This document shows, piece after piece, positions 1 to 7,750 of a stretch of DNA of 64,000 nt; position 1 is the first letter of the stretch, and the number at the start of each line of letters is the position of its first letter. Source of the DNA: CBFFRJ01 sp963530515 (GTDB lineage Bacteria > Pseudomonadota > Gammaproteobacteria > Enterobacterales > Enterobacteriaceae); contig CAUSEC010000009.1 of assembly GCA_963530515.1 (NCBI GenBank), positions 62,001 to 126,000 of the forward strand, given 5' to 3'. The notes under the pieces were generated by a model. The model worked only from the letters and a program-made list of their open reading frames with translations, made no database searches and was not told the DNA's origin. Both the position numbers and the translations under genes were made by a program.

Positions 1-699
1 CGCAGAGAAGGTTAACCCGCCGGTAACGGAAATCATGCCGATAACCACCGCCACACCCGCCATTTGTTCCGGGGTTTTCGCAAAACGACGGGCAGTTGCT
101 GCGGGAATAATCAGCAGTGAAGTGATAATAAGCGCGCCGACAAACTTCATCGCCACACCAATCGTCAGGGCAGTCACCAGCATCAGCAGCAGCTTCACGC
201 GCTGAATCTTAACCCCATCGACAAAAGCCAGTTCGGGGCTGATGGTCATCGAGAGCAGGTTACGCCACTGCCACAAGAGGATAACGAGCACCACGGCAAC
301 GCCGAGGGCTATCGCAATCAAATCCTGAGGGGTAACCGCCAGCAGATCGCCGAACAGATAGGCCATTAAATCCACACGGATGTTCGACATCAGGCTGACC
401 ACCACCATGCCGAGAGAAAGCGCACTGTGAGCCATAATGCCAAGCAGGGTGTCCACCGCCAGATGCGGGCGTTTTTCCAGCCAGACCAGCCCTCCGGCCA
501 GCATCAACGTGACCACGATGACCGCATAGAAAGGGTTCACATTGAGTAACAGGCCGAAGGCCACGCCCAGCAGCGATGCATGTGCGAGGGTATCACCGAA
601 ATAAGACATTCGACGCCAGACGACGAACGAGCCTAATGGACCTGCCGCACAGGCCAGTAAAATCCCGGCAAACCAGCCGGGCAGTAATAATTCAATCAT
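1..699 (-). CDS. znuB: Zinc ABC transporter permease ZnuB (3' end outside window)
   Basis: Inner-membrane permease of the high-affinity zinc importer; it receives Zn(II) from ZnuA and is powered by ZnuC. The reading frame is open on the minus strand from an ATG at 699 to the left edge, so the C terminus is missing. The translation opens MIELLLPGW and continues as a hydrophobic polytopic protein, matching the ZnuB family start. Its ATG overlaps the znuC stop codon (ATGA), typical of translational coupling inside znuCB. Identity rests on this start, the hydrophobicity and the znuA-znuC context. Confidence 0.93.
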   Translation of the reverse strand, partial: MIELLLPGWFAGILLACAAGPLGSFVVWRRMSYFGDTLAHASLLGVAFGLLLNVNPFYAVIVVTLMLAGGLVWLEKRPHLAVDTLLGIMAHSALSLGMVVVSLMSNIRVDLMAYLFGDLLAVTPQDLIAIALGVAVVLVILLWQWRNLLSMTISPELAFVDGVKIQRVKLLLMLVTALTIGVAMKFVGALIITSLLIIPAATARRFAKTPEQMAGVAVVIGMISVTGGLTFSA

Positions 700-1451
700 C
701 CGCGTCCATTTCCCTGACGTAAAACGATGCGCCCTTGTAAATCATGGCGATGGTTATGCTGGTGGCGGTAAATACCCAGTTGTTCTGCACCGCGTGGGCC
801 GAACATGGAGATAAATTCCGGGTGCATGGAGACCACTTCGGGGGCGCCCGAGCAGCAGATATGGTGGTTAAGGCATAACACCTCGTCGGTTTTTGCCATC
901 ACCAGGTGCAGGTCATGGGAGACCATCAGCACGGCGCAGTTAAGTTCGCTACGCAGTTTATCGATAAGGTCATACAGTGCGACCTGACCGTTGACGTCCA
1001 CACCCTGAGTGGGTTCGTCTAATACCAGCAGTTCCGGTTTATTGAGCAGCGCGCGGGCGAGCAGTACACGTTGGGTCTCGCCACCGGAAAGTTTTTGCAT
1101 CGGGGCATCAACAAGGTGTGCCGCATGAACGCGTTTGAGGGCCGGCAGAATATCGTCTTTACGTGTGCCGGGGCGCAAACGCATGAACCGGCCGACCGTG
1201 AGGGGGAGGGTGGCATCAAGATGCAGTTTTTGTGGTACGTAGCCGATTTGCAGACGATGGCCGCGCTTGATAGAACCGGAGTCGGGTGCTACCAGCCCCA
1301 GCACAACGCGGACAAGTGTCGATTTCCCCGCGCCGTTTGGGCCGAGGAGGGTAAGAATTTTACCCGGCTCTAAATTGAGCGAAATGTCAGACAGGACGCG
1401 TCTTTGGCCAAAACTGACAGAGACATTTTCCAGCGTTACCAAATTAGTCAT
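696..1451 (-). CDS. znuC: Zinc ABC transporter ATP-binding protein ZnuC
   Basis: Cytoplasmic ATPase driving zinc import through ZnuB. The 251-residue protein shows Walker A (GPNGAGKST), the ABC signature LSGGE and Walker B with LLVLDEPTQGVD, plus a His-rich tail (HQHNHRH) usual in ZnuC. I chose the ATG at 1451, which gives MTNLVTLENVSVSF; the frame stays open 17 codons further upstream, but that would run through the Zur operator. It is divergent from znuA, sharing the Zur-controlled intergenic region, and is followed by znuB with a 4-base overlap. Confidence 0.96.
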   Translation of the reverse strand: MTNLVTLENVSVSFGQRRVLSDISLNLEPGKILTLLGPNGAGKSTLVRVVLGLVAPDSGSIKRGHRLQIGYVPQKLHLDATLPLTVGRFMRLRPGTRKDDILPALKRVHAAHLVDAPMQKLSGGETQRVLLARALLNKPELLVLDEPTQGVDVNGQVALYDLIDKLRSELNCAVLMVSHDLHLVMAKTDEVLCLNHHICCSGAPEVVSMHPEFISMFGPRGAEQLGIYRHQHNHRHDLQGRIVLRQGNGRG

Positions 1452-1472
1452 AGCGTTTAAAGGGTTGCACAA

Positions 1473-1496
1473 GTGATAGAATGTTATAATATCACA
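1473..1496. promoter_or_regulatory. Zur operator between znuCB and znuA
   Basis: An AT-rich imperfect palindrome, GTGAT at one end and ATCAC at the other, with the core ATGTTATAATAT, lies centrally in the 78-base gap between the divergent znuC and znuA starts. It matches the enterobacterial Zur box pattern (core TGTTATANTATAACA). In E. coli Zn-Zur represses both transcription units from one such site; the same is inferred here. Confidence 0.85.
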
Positions 1497-1529
1497 CCCC
1501 ACCCATTCATTACGATAAATAGTCGCATA

Positions 1530-2474
1530 ATGTTACATAAAAATACGCTTCTTTGCGCAGCACTCTCAACTGCACTTCTGGGCACCGTTACCGGCACGGC
1601 AAACGCCGCCGTTGTGGCCTCTCTTAAGCCTCTGGGCTTCATCGCATCCGCCATTGCAGATGGCGTCACAACCACCGACGTTTTACTGCCGGATGGCGCA
1701 TCCGAGCACGATTATGCCCTGCGCCCGTCAGATGTAAAACGCTTAAAGAACGCGGACTTAGTCTTTTGGGTTGGCCCGGAAATGGAAGCCTTCATGGATA
1801 AGTCAGCGCAACAGATTCCTGGCGCTAAACAAGTGGTCATGGCTACGCTACCGGGCGTGAAACCGTTACTCATGAAAGGCAGTGAGGAAGACGAGCACGA
1901 TCACGACGGACATGACCACGGCGATGAAAATAGTGACGAGCATCATCATCATGGTGAATACAACATGCATCTGTGGCTTTCGCCAGAGATTGCGCGGATG
2001 TCGGCGGTTGCAATCCACGATAAATTAGTGGAACTTATGCCGCAAAGCCGAGCCCGGCTGGATGCCAACCTGACGTCGTTTGAGGCACAATTAGCCCAGA
2101 CCGATAAGCAGGTCGGTAGCGAGCTGGCACCGCTGAAAGGTAAGGGTTATTTCGTTTTTCATGATGCCTATGGCTACTTTGAAAAACACTACGGACTGAC
2201 TCCATTGGGTCACTTTACCGTCAACCCCGAAATTCAACCTGGTGCGCAGCGTTTACATCAAATCAGAACACAGTTGGTTGAGCAAAAAGCAACCTGCGTT
2301 TTTGCTGAGCCACAGTTCAGGCCAGCCGTTGTTGAAGCGGTTGCCAGAGGAACGTCTGTCCGAATGGGGACGTTAGATCCACTGGGAACCCCCGTCCAGC
2401 TTGGTAAAGAGAGCTATTCACAGTTCCTGACCCTGCTGTCGAGCCAGTATGCGAGCTGCCTGAAAGGAGATTAA
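1530..2474 (+). CDS. znuA: Periplasmic zinc-binding protein ZnuA
   Basis: Periplasmic solute-binding protein that captures Zn(II) for ZnuBC. It has an N-terminal Sec signal peptide ending in TANA/A, then the SLKPLGFIASAIADG start of the cluster A-I binding protein fold. A His/Asp/Glu-rich loop around residues 115-140 (repeated HDHDG/HHHH) is the hallmark of ZnuA. The start at 1530 (MLHKNTLL) puts the signal peptide at the N terminus; an in-frame ATG at 1473 would lie inside the Zur box. The 314-residue length suits the family. mepM follows 15 bases later and may be partly co-transcribed. Confidence 0.96.
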   Translation: MLHKNTLLCAALSTALLGTVTGTANAAVVASLKPLGFIASAIADGVTTTDVLLPDGASEHDYALRPSDVKRLKNADLVFWVGPEMEAFMDKSAQQIPGAKQVVMATLPGVKPLLMKGSEEDEHDHDGHDHGDENSDEHHHHGEYNMHLWLSPEIARMSAVAIHDKLVELMPQSRARLDANLTSFEAQLAQTDKQVGSELAPLKGKGYFVFHDAYGYFEKHYGLTPLGHFTVNPEIQPGAQRLHQIRTQLVEQKATCVFAEPQFRPAVVEAVARGTSVRMGTLDPLGTPVQLGKESYSQFLTLLSSQYASCLKGD

Positions 2475-2489
2475 CGAGGAAGTGGATAC

Positions 2490-3821
2490 GTGCAACAGAT
2501 AGCCCGCTCTGTCGCCCTGGCATTTAATAATCTGCCCCGACCCCACCGCGTTATGCTGGGGTCGCTTACAGTTCTCACTCTTACGGTCGCCGTCTGGCGT
2601 CCGTATGTTTACCACCCTGAACACGTTGAATCCGCGCCTGTCGTCAAAGCCATCACGCTTGAAAAGAACGAGATTCGGTCGTTGCTCCCTGAAGCCAGCG
2701 AACCTATCGACCAGTCTATGCCGGACGAAGTTGAAGACATTCCGCAGGATGAACTTGACGACAAAACGGCGAACGAAGCCGGTGTGCATGAATATGTGGT
2801 CTCAACCGGTGATACGCTCAGCAGCATCCTGAATCAGTACGGCATCGAGATGGGCGATATCAGCCAGCTCGCGTCTGCCGATAAAGACCTGCGTAACATG
2901 AAAATCGGTCAACAGCTCTCCTGGACGTTAACGGCCGATGGCGATCTTCAACGTCTGACCTGGGAAATGTCTCGTCGTGAAACCCGTACCTACGACCGCG
3001 TAGACGGGGGCTTCAAAATGAGCAGCGAAATGCAGGAAGGTGACTGGGTCAATTCTGTCATGAAAGGTACCGTGGGCGGCAGTTTTGTCAGTAGCGCACG
3101 CGATGCCGGACTGAGCAGCAGTGAAATTGGCGCCGTCATTAAGGCCATGCAGTGGCAGATGGACTTCCGTAAACTGAAAAAAGGCGATGAGTTTTCGGTG
3201 CTGATGTCCCGCGAAATGCTGCAGGGCAAGCAGGAACAAAGTCAGCTGGTCGGCGTTCGCCTGCGTTCTGAGGGCAAAGATTATTTCGCGATTCGTGCTG
3301 AAGACGGCAAGTACTACGATCGCAACGGTACGGGTCTGGCGAAAGGCTTTATGCGTTTCCCGACGTCCAAGCAGTTCCGCGTCTCTTCCAACTTTAACCC
3401 ACGTCGTCTGAACCCGGTAACGGGCCGCGTCGCACCACATAAAGGTGTCGATTTCGCGATGCCGCAGGGTACGCCGGTACTCTCTGTCGGTGATGGTGAA
3501 GTGGTCGTGGCAAAACGCAGCGGTGCAGCGGGTTATTACGTTGCTGTGCGCCATGGACGTACCTACACCACGCGTTACATGCACCTGCGCAAACTGCTGG
3601 TGAAAGAGGGGCAGAAGGTTAAACGTGGCGATCGCATCGCGCTTTCCGGTAACACGGGCCGCTCCACGGGGCCGCATCTGCATTATGAAGTGTGGATCAA
3701 CCAGCAAGCCGTGAACCCGTTAACGGCCAAACTGCCAAGAACAGAAGGGTTGACCGGTTCCGACCGTCGTGATTACCTGGCGCAAGTGAAGGACGTCGTA
3801 CCTCAACTCCGCTTTGATTAA
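2490..3821 (+). CDS. mepM: Murein DD-endopeptidase MepM
   Basis: Periplasmic, membrane-anchored peptidase that cuts D-Ala-mDAP cross-links in peptidoglycan to allow insertion of new strands. The 443 residues comprise an N-terminal transmembrane anchor (about 20-37), a LysM-like domain (VVSTGDTLSSILNQYG, about 100-145) and a C-terminal M23/LytM domain with the zinc motifs HKGVDFAMP and GPHLHYEVW. The start is GTG, preceded by AGGA seven bases or so upstream, and the protein start MQQIARSVALAFNNLPRPHR matches E. coli MepM. It lies between znuA and lpxM as in E. coli. Confidence 0.95.
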   Translation: MQQIARSVALAFNNLPRPHRVMLGSLTVLTLTVAVWRPYVYHPEHVESAPVVKAITLEKNEIRSLLPEASEPIDQSMPDEVEDIPQDELDDKTANEAGVHEYVVSTGDTLSSILNQYGIEMGDISQLASADKDLRNMKIGQQLSWTLTADGDLQRLTWEMSRRETRTYDRVDGGFKMSSEMQEGDWVNSVMKGTVGGSFVSSARDAGLSSSEIGAVIKAMQWQMDFRKLKKGDEFSVLMSREMLQGKQEQSQLVGVRLRSEGKDYFAIRAEDGKYYDRNGTGLAKGFMRFPTSKQFRVSSNFNPRRLNPVTGRVAPHKGVDFAMPQGTPVLSVGDGEVVVAKRSGAAGYYVAVRHGRTYTTRYMHLRKLLVKEGQKVKRGDRIALSGNTGRSTGPHLHYEVWINQQAVNPLTAKLPRTEGLTGSDRRDYLAQVKDVVPQLRFD

Positions 3822-3835
3822 TCTTTGCACCCTGT

Positions 3836-3868
3836 AAAGCCGGTGCCTTTGCGCGCCGGCTTTTTCTT
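3836..3868 (+). terminator. Intrinsic terminator after mepM
   Basis: An 11-base-pair stem (AAAGCCGGTGC pairing with GCGCCGGCTTT, one G-T pair) with a 6-base loop is followed by a T-rich tract. It begins 15 bases after the mepM stop and separates mepM from lpxM. Confidence 0.85.
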
Positions 3869-3943
3869 TTGTAGGAAACGGTGGGCCTCGCTACACTGTC
3901 CTTACTTTTTCATTTTTAATACCTGTCTGCCTGCGGAAAATGC

Positions 3944-4915
3944 ATGGAAACGAAGAAAAATAATTCTGAATACATTCCCGAGTTTGAAAAGGGTTTTCGC
4001 CATCCGCGCTACTGGGGCGCATGGTTAGGCGTAATGGCATTTGCCGGTGTGGCAATGCTCCCCCCGTCGGTGCGCGATCCGCTGTTGGGTAAGCTGGGGC
4101 GTCTGGCCGGGAAACTCGGTAAAAGTGCGCGACGCCGGGCGCAAATCAACCTGTTTTATTGTTTTCCTGAGCAAAGCGATGCCGAACGTGAAGCCTTGAT
4201 TGACGACATGTTTGCCACCGCACCTCAGGCGATGGTGCTGATGGCCGAACTGGCAATTCGTGGACCGGAAAAAGTCCTGCCGCGTGTTGAGTGGCAGGGT
4301 CAGGCCATCATTGATGAGTTGCGGGCGAAGAATGAGAACGTCATCTTCCTGGTTCCACACGGCTGGGGCGTGGATATTCCCGCGATGCTGATGGCGTCGC
4401 AGGGGCAGAAGATGGCGGCGATGTTCCATAATCAGGGCAACCCGGTTTTTGACTATGTCTGGAATACTGTGCGTCGCCGTTTTGGCGGCCGCTTGCATGC
4501 CCGAAACGACGGTATCAAGCCGTTTATTCACTCGGTTCGCCAGGGGTACTGGGGCTACTACTTACCGGACCAGGATCACGGCGCGGAGCACAGTGAGTTT
4601 GTTGATTTCTTCGCGACCTATAAAGCGACGCTGCCAGCGATTGGCCGTTTGATGAAAGTATGCCGTGCGCGCATTGTCCCTCTGTTCCCGGTTTACGATG
4701 CGAAGTCACATCGCCTGACCATTCATGTTCGCTCCCCGATGGACGATCTGATGACGGCGGATGACAACACCATTGCCAGACGAATGAATGAAGAGGTCGA
4801 AGTGCTGGTCGGGCCAAACCCGGAACAGTACACCTGGATTTTGAAGCTGCTTAAAACCCGTAAGCCGGGCGATATAGAGCCTTATAAACGCAAAGAGCTC
4901 TTTCCCAGGAAGTAA
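3944..4915 (+). CDS. lpxM: Lipid A myristoyltransferase LpxM
   Basis: Inner-membrane acyltransferase that adds the final (myristoyl) chain to Kdo2-lipid A using acyl-ACP. The 323-residue protein has one N-terminal membrane segment (about 24-41) and the HX4D catalytic motif HGWGVD at H139/D144 characteristic of the lysophospholipid acyltransferase family. Length and sequence match E. coli LpxM (MsbB). It stands alone between two hairpin terminators, so it is probably monocistronic. Confidence 0.95.
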   Translation: METKKNNSEYIPEFEKGFRHPRYWGAWLGVMAFAGVAMLPPSVRDPLLGKLGRLAGKLGKSARRRAQINLFYCFPEQSDAEREALIDDMFATAPQAMVLMAELAIRGPEKVLPRVEWQGQAIIDELRAKNENVIFLVPHGWGVDIPAMLMASQGQKMAAMFHNQGNPVFDYVWNTVRRRFGGRLHARNDGIKPFIHSVRQGYWGYYLPDQDHGAEHSEFVDFFATYKATLPAIGRLMKVCRARIVPLFPVYDAKSHRLTIHVRSPMDDLMTADDNTIARRMNEEVEVLVGPNPEQYTWILKLLKTRKPGDIEPYKRKELFPRK

Positions 4916-4920
4916 TCGGT

Positions 4921-4953
4921 AAAAAAAAGCCCCGCACTGTGCGGGGCTTTCTG
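4921..4953. terminator. Bidirectional terminator between lpxM and pykA
   Basis: A 12-base GC-rich inverted repeat (AAAGCCCCGCAC and its complement) is flanked by A8 on the left and a T-rich tract on the right, so it can stop transcription from both the convergent lpxM and pykA genes. Confidence 0.88.
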
Positions 4954-4966
4954 TTTCTGTAAGCGT

Positions 4967-6409
4967 TTACTCGACGGTCAGAATCCGCGTCGTGTTAGTT
5001 GTACCTACGGTACTCATCACGTCACCCTGGGTCACGATCACCAGATCTCCAGAGAGCAGGTAGCCTTTATCACGCAGCAAGTTAACGGCATCATTCGCTG
5101 CGGCAACCCCTTCGTTTACGCTGTCAAAATAGACCGGCGTCACGCCACGGTACAGGGCGGTGAGGTTCAGCGTGCGCTCATGGCGTGACAGCGCGAAAAT
5201 CGGCAGGCCGGAGCTGATACGAGAGGTCATCAGTGCGGTACGGCCAGACTCGGTCATGGAGATGATCGCCGTAACACCTTTCAGGTGGTTAGCAGCATAC
5301 ATCGCCGACATGGCAATCGCTTCTTCAACGTTATCGAACTGAATGTCCAGGCGGTGTTTAGAAACATTGATGCTTGGGATCTTCTCTGCACCCAGGCAGA
5401 CACGCGCCATTGCTGCAACGGTTTCAGCCGGATACTGACCCGCAGCCGTTTCCGCTGACAGCATCACGGCATCGGTGCCATCGAGCACGGCGTTCGCAAC
5501 GTCCATGACTTCAGCACGGGTTGGCATTGGGTTAGTTATCATCGATTCCATCATCTGGGTGGCAGTGATGACGGAACGGTTAAGCTGACGTGCGCGACGA
5601 ATCAACGCTTTCTGGATACCAACCAGTTCAGGGTCGCCAATTTCGACGCCCAGATCGCCACGGGCCACCATCACCACGTCAGAGGCCAGAATCACGTCGT
5701 CCATGGCATCCTGGCTGCAAACGGCTTCAGCACGTTCAACTTTGGCGACAATTTTGGCGTCGCAACCGGCATCGCGGGCAAGACGGCGTGCGTAGTTCAA
5801 ATCTTCGCCGCAGCGCGGGAAGGAGACGGCGAGGTAATCCACGCCAATCAGTGCGGCTGTCAGGATGTCGGCTTTGTCTTTTTCCGTCAGCGCTTCTGCA
5901 GAGAGACCGCCACCGAGTTTGTTGATGCCTTTGTTGTTTGAGAGCGGGCCGCCAACGGTCACTTCGGTGAACACTTTCATGCCCTGGACTTCCAGCACTT
6001 TCAGCTGAACACGGCCGTCGTCCAGCAGCAGGATATCGCCAGGAACCACGTCAGCAGGCAGGCCTTTGTAGTCGATACCGACTTTCTCTTTATCGCCTTC
6101 GCCTTTGCCGAGGTTGGCATCAAGGAGGAATTTATCGCCGATATTCAGGAAGACTTTGCCTTCCTTAAAGGTAGAAACACGGATTTTCGGCCCTTGCAAG
6201 TCGCCAAGTATAGCCACATGACGTCCCAGTTTTGCCGCAATCTCACGTACTTTATCTGCACGTAATTTATGATCTTCTGCGGTGCCGTGAGAGAAGTTCA
6301 TACGTACCACGTTGGCGCCCGCAGCGATAACCTTCTCAAGGTTATTATCGCGATCGGTAGCCGGGCCTAAGGTGGTAACGATTTTGGTTCTGCGAAGCCT
6401 TCTGGACAT
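4967..6409 (-). CDS. pykA: Pyruvate kinase II PykA
   Basis: Converts phosphoenolpyruvate and ADP to pyruvate and ATP, the last step of glycolysis and of the Entner-Doudoroff route encoded nearby. The 480-residue protein begins MSRRLRRTKIVTTLGPATD, carries the signature region around MVARGDLGVEIG and the substrate-binding stretch TATQMMESM, and has the length of the AMP-activated PykA isozyme. The start at 6409 matches the family. It is on the opposite strand from lpxM and codirectional with hexR upstream. Confidence 0.97.
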   Translation of the reverse strand: MSRRLRRTKIVTTLGPATDRDNNLEKVIAAGANVVRMNFSHGTAEDHKLRADKVREIAAKLGRHVAILGDLQGPKIRVSTFKEGKVFLNIGDKFLLDANLGKGEGDKEKVGIDYKGLPADVVPGDILLLDDGRVQLKVLEVQGMKVFTEVTVGGPLSNNKGINKLGGGLSAEALTEKDKADILTAALIGVDYLAVSFPRCGEDLNYARRLARDAGCDAKIVAKVERAEAVCSQDAMDDVILASDVVMVARGDLGVEIGDPELVGIQKALIRRARQLNRSVITATQMMESMITNPMPTRAEVMDVANAVLDGTDAVMLSAETAAGQYPAETVAAMARVCLGAEKIPSINVSKHRLDIQFDNVEEAIAMSAMYAANHLKGVTAIISMTESGRTALMTSRISSGLPIFALSRHERTLNLTALYRGVTPVYFDSVNEGVAAANDAVNLLRDKGYLLSGDLVIVTQGDVMSTVGTTNTTRILTVE

Positions 6410-6454
6410 GTATTACTCCGTTGTCTAAAACAACCAGGTGTTGCGTGAACTTGA

Positions 6455-6503
6455 ATTCGGTTTACGTCTGCGCCTCAGAGGCGAACAGTGAATTTAACCG
6501 AAT
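6455..6503 (-). promoter_or_regulatory. Structured pykA leader
   Basis: In the 125-base gap between hexR and pykA, ATTCGGTT and AACCGAAT (8 bases each) enclose a second perfect hairpin GCCTC-A-GAGGC. A pykA transcript starting upstream would fold into a two-level stem 46 bases before the ATG. No known riboswitch class is recognised; it could be a protein-binding site or a leader stabiliser. Confidence 0.4.
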
Positions 6504-6534
6504 GGCGTAAGATGTTACAACTTTGTTATTGCTA

Positions 6535-7404
6535 TTAGTGTTTATCGCTTCTGATAAGAAGCTCCTTATCAAAGCGCGATTCTTTGAGTGCTTCTTTGAC
6601 ACGCTTCAAGTTATCCCTGAATTTTGCGCCCCGGCGCAGTGTGAAGCCCGTCGCGAGAACATCGATAACGGTCAGCTGCGCCAGTCGTGACACCATCGGC
6701 ATATAGATGTCGGTATCTTCAGGAACATCGAGCGTAATGGCCAGCGTAGCCTCCCGCGCCAGCGGCGTATCCGCGGAGGTCAGGGCAATCACCATGGCAT
6801 CGTTTTCACGCGCCAGCTGCGCCAGTTCAACGAGACTTTTTGTGCGCCCGGTGTGGGAAATCAGCACAACAACGTCGTCATCGCTACAATTCATACAACT
6901 CATGCGTTGCAGCACGATGTCGTCGGAATAGACAACAGGGACATTAAAGCGAAAAAATTTGTTCATGGCATCGTGGGCGACCGCCGCCGACGAGCCCAGG
7001 CCAAAGAAGGCGATTTTCTTGGCCTGCGTGAGTAAATCCACGGCGCGGTTAACGGAGGTCATGTCGAGTGACTGACGGACATGATCGAGACTGGCCATCG
7101 CAGATTCAAAAATTTTGCCTGTATAAGCTTCGACGCTATCATCTTCATCGACATTGCGGTTGACATAGGGCGTGCCATTGGCGAGGCTTTGCGCCAGATG
7201 CAGTTTGAAGTCGGGAAAACCGCGTGTATCGAGGCTGCGGCAGAAGCGGTTTACAGTGGGTTCACTGACCCCCGCTTCCTGTGCGAGCGCAGCGATACTG
7301 GAGTGAATGGCTTTATCCGGCGTGGCGAGAATCACTTCCGCCACTTTGCGTTCGGATTTGCTAAGGTGTTCCAGTTGAGACTGGATTTTTTCCAGCATAT
7401 TCAT
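6535..7404 (-). CDS. hexR: Transcriptional regulator HexR
   Basis: RpiR-family repressor of central carbon genes. The 289 residues hold an N-terminal helix-turn-helix (about 1-75, with VSEPTVNRFCRSL) and a C-terminal SIS sugar-phosphate domain (FFGLGSSAAVAHDA, VLISHTGRTKSLVELA). In studied proteobacteria the effector is KDPG, the product of Edd. I chose the ATG at 7404 (MNMLEKIQSQLEH), the family start; upstream in-frame ATGs are not supported. It is divergent from zwf, and a HexR box lies in the zwf promoter. Confidence 0.95.
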   Translation of the reverse strand: MNMLEKIQSQLEHLSKSERKVAEVILATPDKAIHSSIAALAQEAGVSEPTVNRFCRSLDTRGFPDFKLHLAQSLANGTPYVNRNVDEDDSVEAYTGKIFESAMASLDHVRQSLDMTSVNRAVDLLTQAKKIAFFGLGSSAAVAHDAMNKFFRFNVPVVYSDDIVLQRMSCMNCSDDDVVVLISHTGRTKSLVELAQLARENDAMVIALTSADTPLAREATLAITLDVPEDTDIYMPMVSRLAQLTVIDVLATGFTLRRGAKFRDNLKRVKEALKESRFDKELLIRSDKH

Positions 7405-7627
7405 TATTAGCAGCATGCTCATCAGTAAAACGGTTCCACAAAAGTGTAAAACCGTGAAGCGTTTTAGCAAGAATATACCTCCCCGCGTAGCGGTTGGGTA
7501 AGTTACAACGAAAAATGTTGTTGTTTTTTTTCATAACATGATCGCAGTCGGATTTTGTCGTTTGTGCGTCTGGCAAATATCCAGCACTTTCAGGGCGAAA
7601 ACCCAGATTTTTGCGCAAGGATAAAAG

Positions 7628-7647
7628 AACGCACGGCTGGACAAGTC
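7628..7647. promoter_or_regulatory. MarA/SoxS/Rob box upstream of zwf
   Basis: In the 346-base hexR-zwf gap, the stretch containing GCACGGCTGGACAAG fits the marbox pattern (GCAC then about 7 bases then AAA-like) and lies in the position and surroundings of the E. coli zwf marbox, followed by AAAGCAGTACAGTGCA as in E. coli. It would make zwf inducible by superoxide stress. The rest of the gap is AT-rich with no ORF I can support. Confidence 0.6.
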
Positions 7648-7687
7648 TTAGCGGTTTCGGGAATTACGTAAAAGCAGTACAGTGCAG

Positions 7688-7702
7688 TGTAATAAAATTA
7701 CA
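7688..7702. promoter_or_regulatory. HexR operator in the zwf promoter
   Basis: The perfect 6-3-6 palindrome TGTAATAAAATTACA lies 49 bases upstream of the zwf ATG. It corresponds to the HexR box known in gammaproteobacteria (TGTAATTAAATTACA type) and sits beside the divergent hexR gene. It is inferred to mediate KDPG-relieved repression of zwf. Confidence 0.75.
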
Positions 7703-7750
7703 ACTAAGGCCTGGCATAAGCACCAGGAAAAGCCAACTGAGGAGAATGAC

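Noticed and set aside
2928..3707. Long minus-strand frame (259 codons) inside mepM
   Set aside because: It lies antisense to a well-supported gene, has no ribosome binding site or family features, and its composition reflects the complementary frame.
6452..6463. Cra (FruR) site before pykA
   Set aside because: TGAATTCGGTTT is similar at first sight but lacks the TGAAWC core; better explained as one arm of the leader stem.
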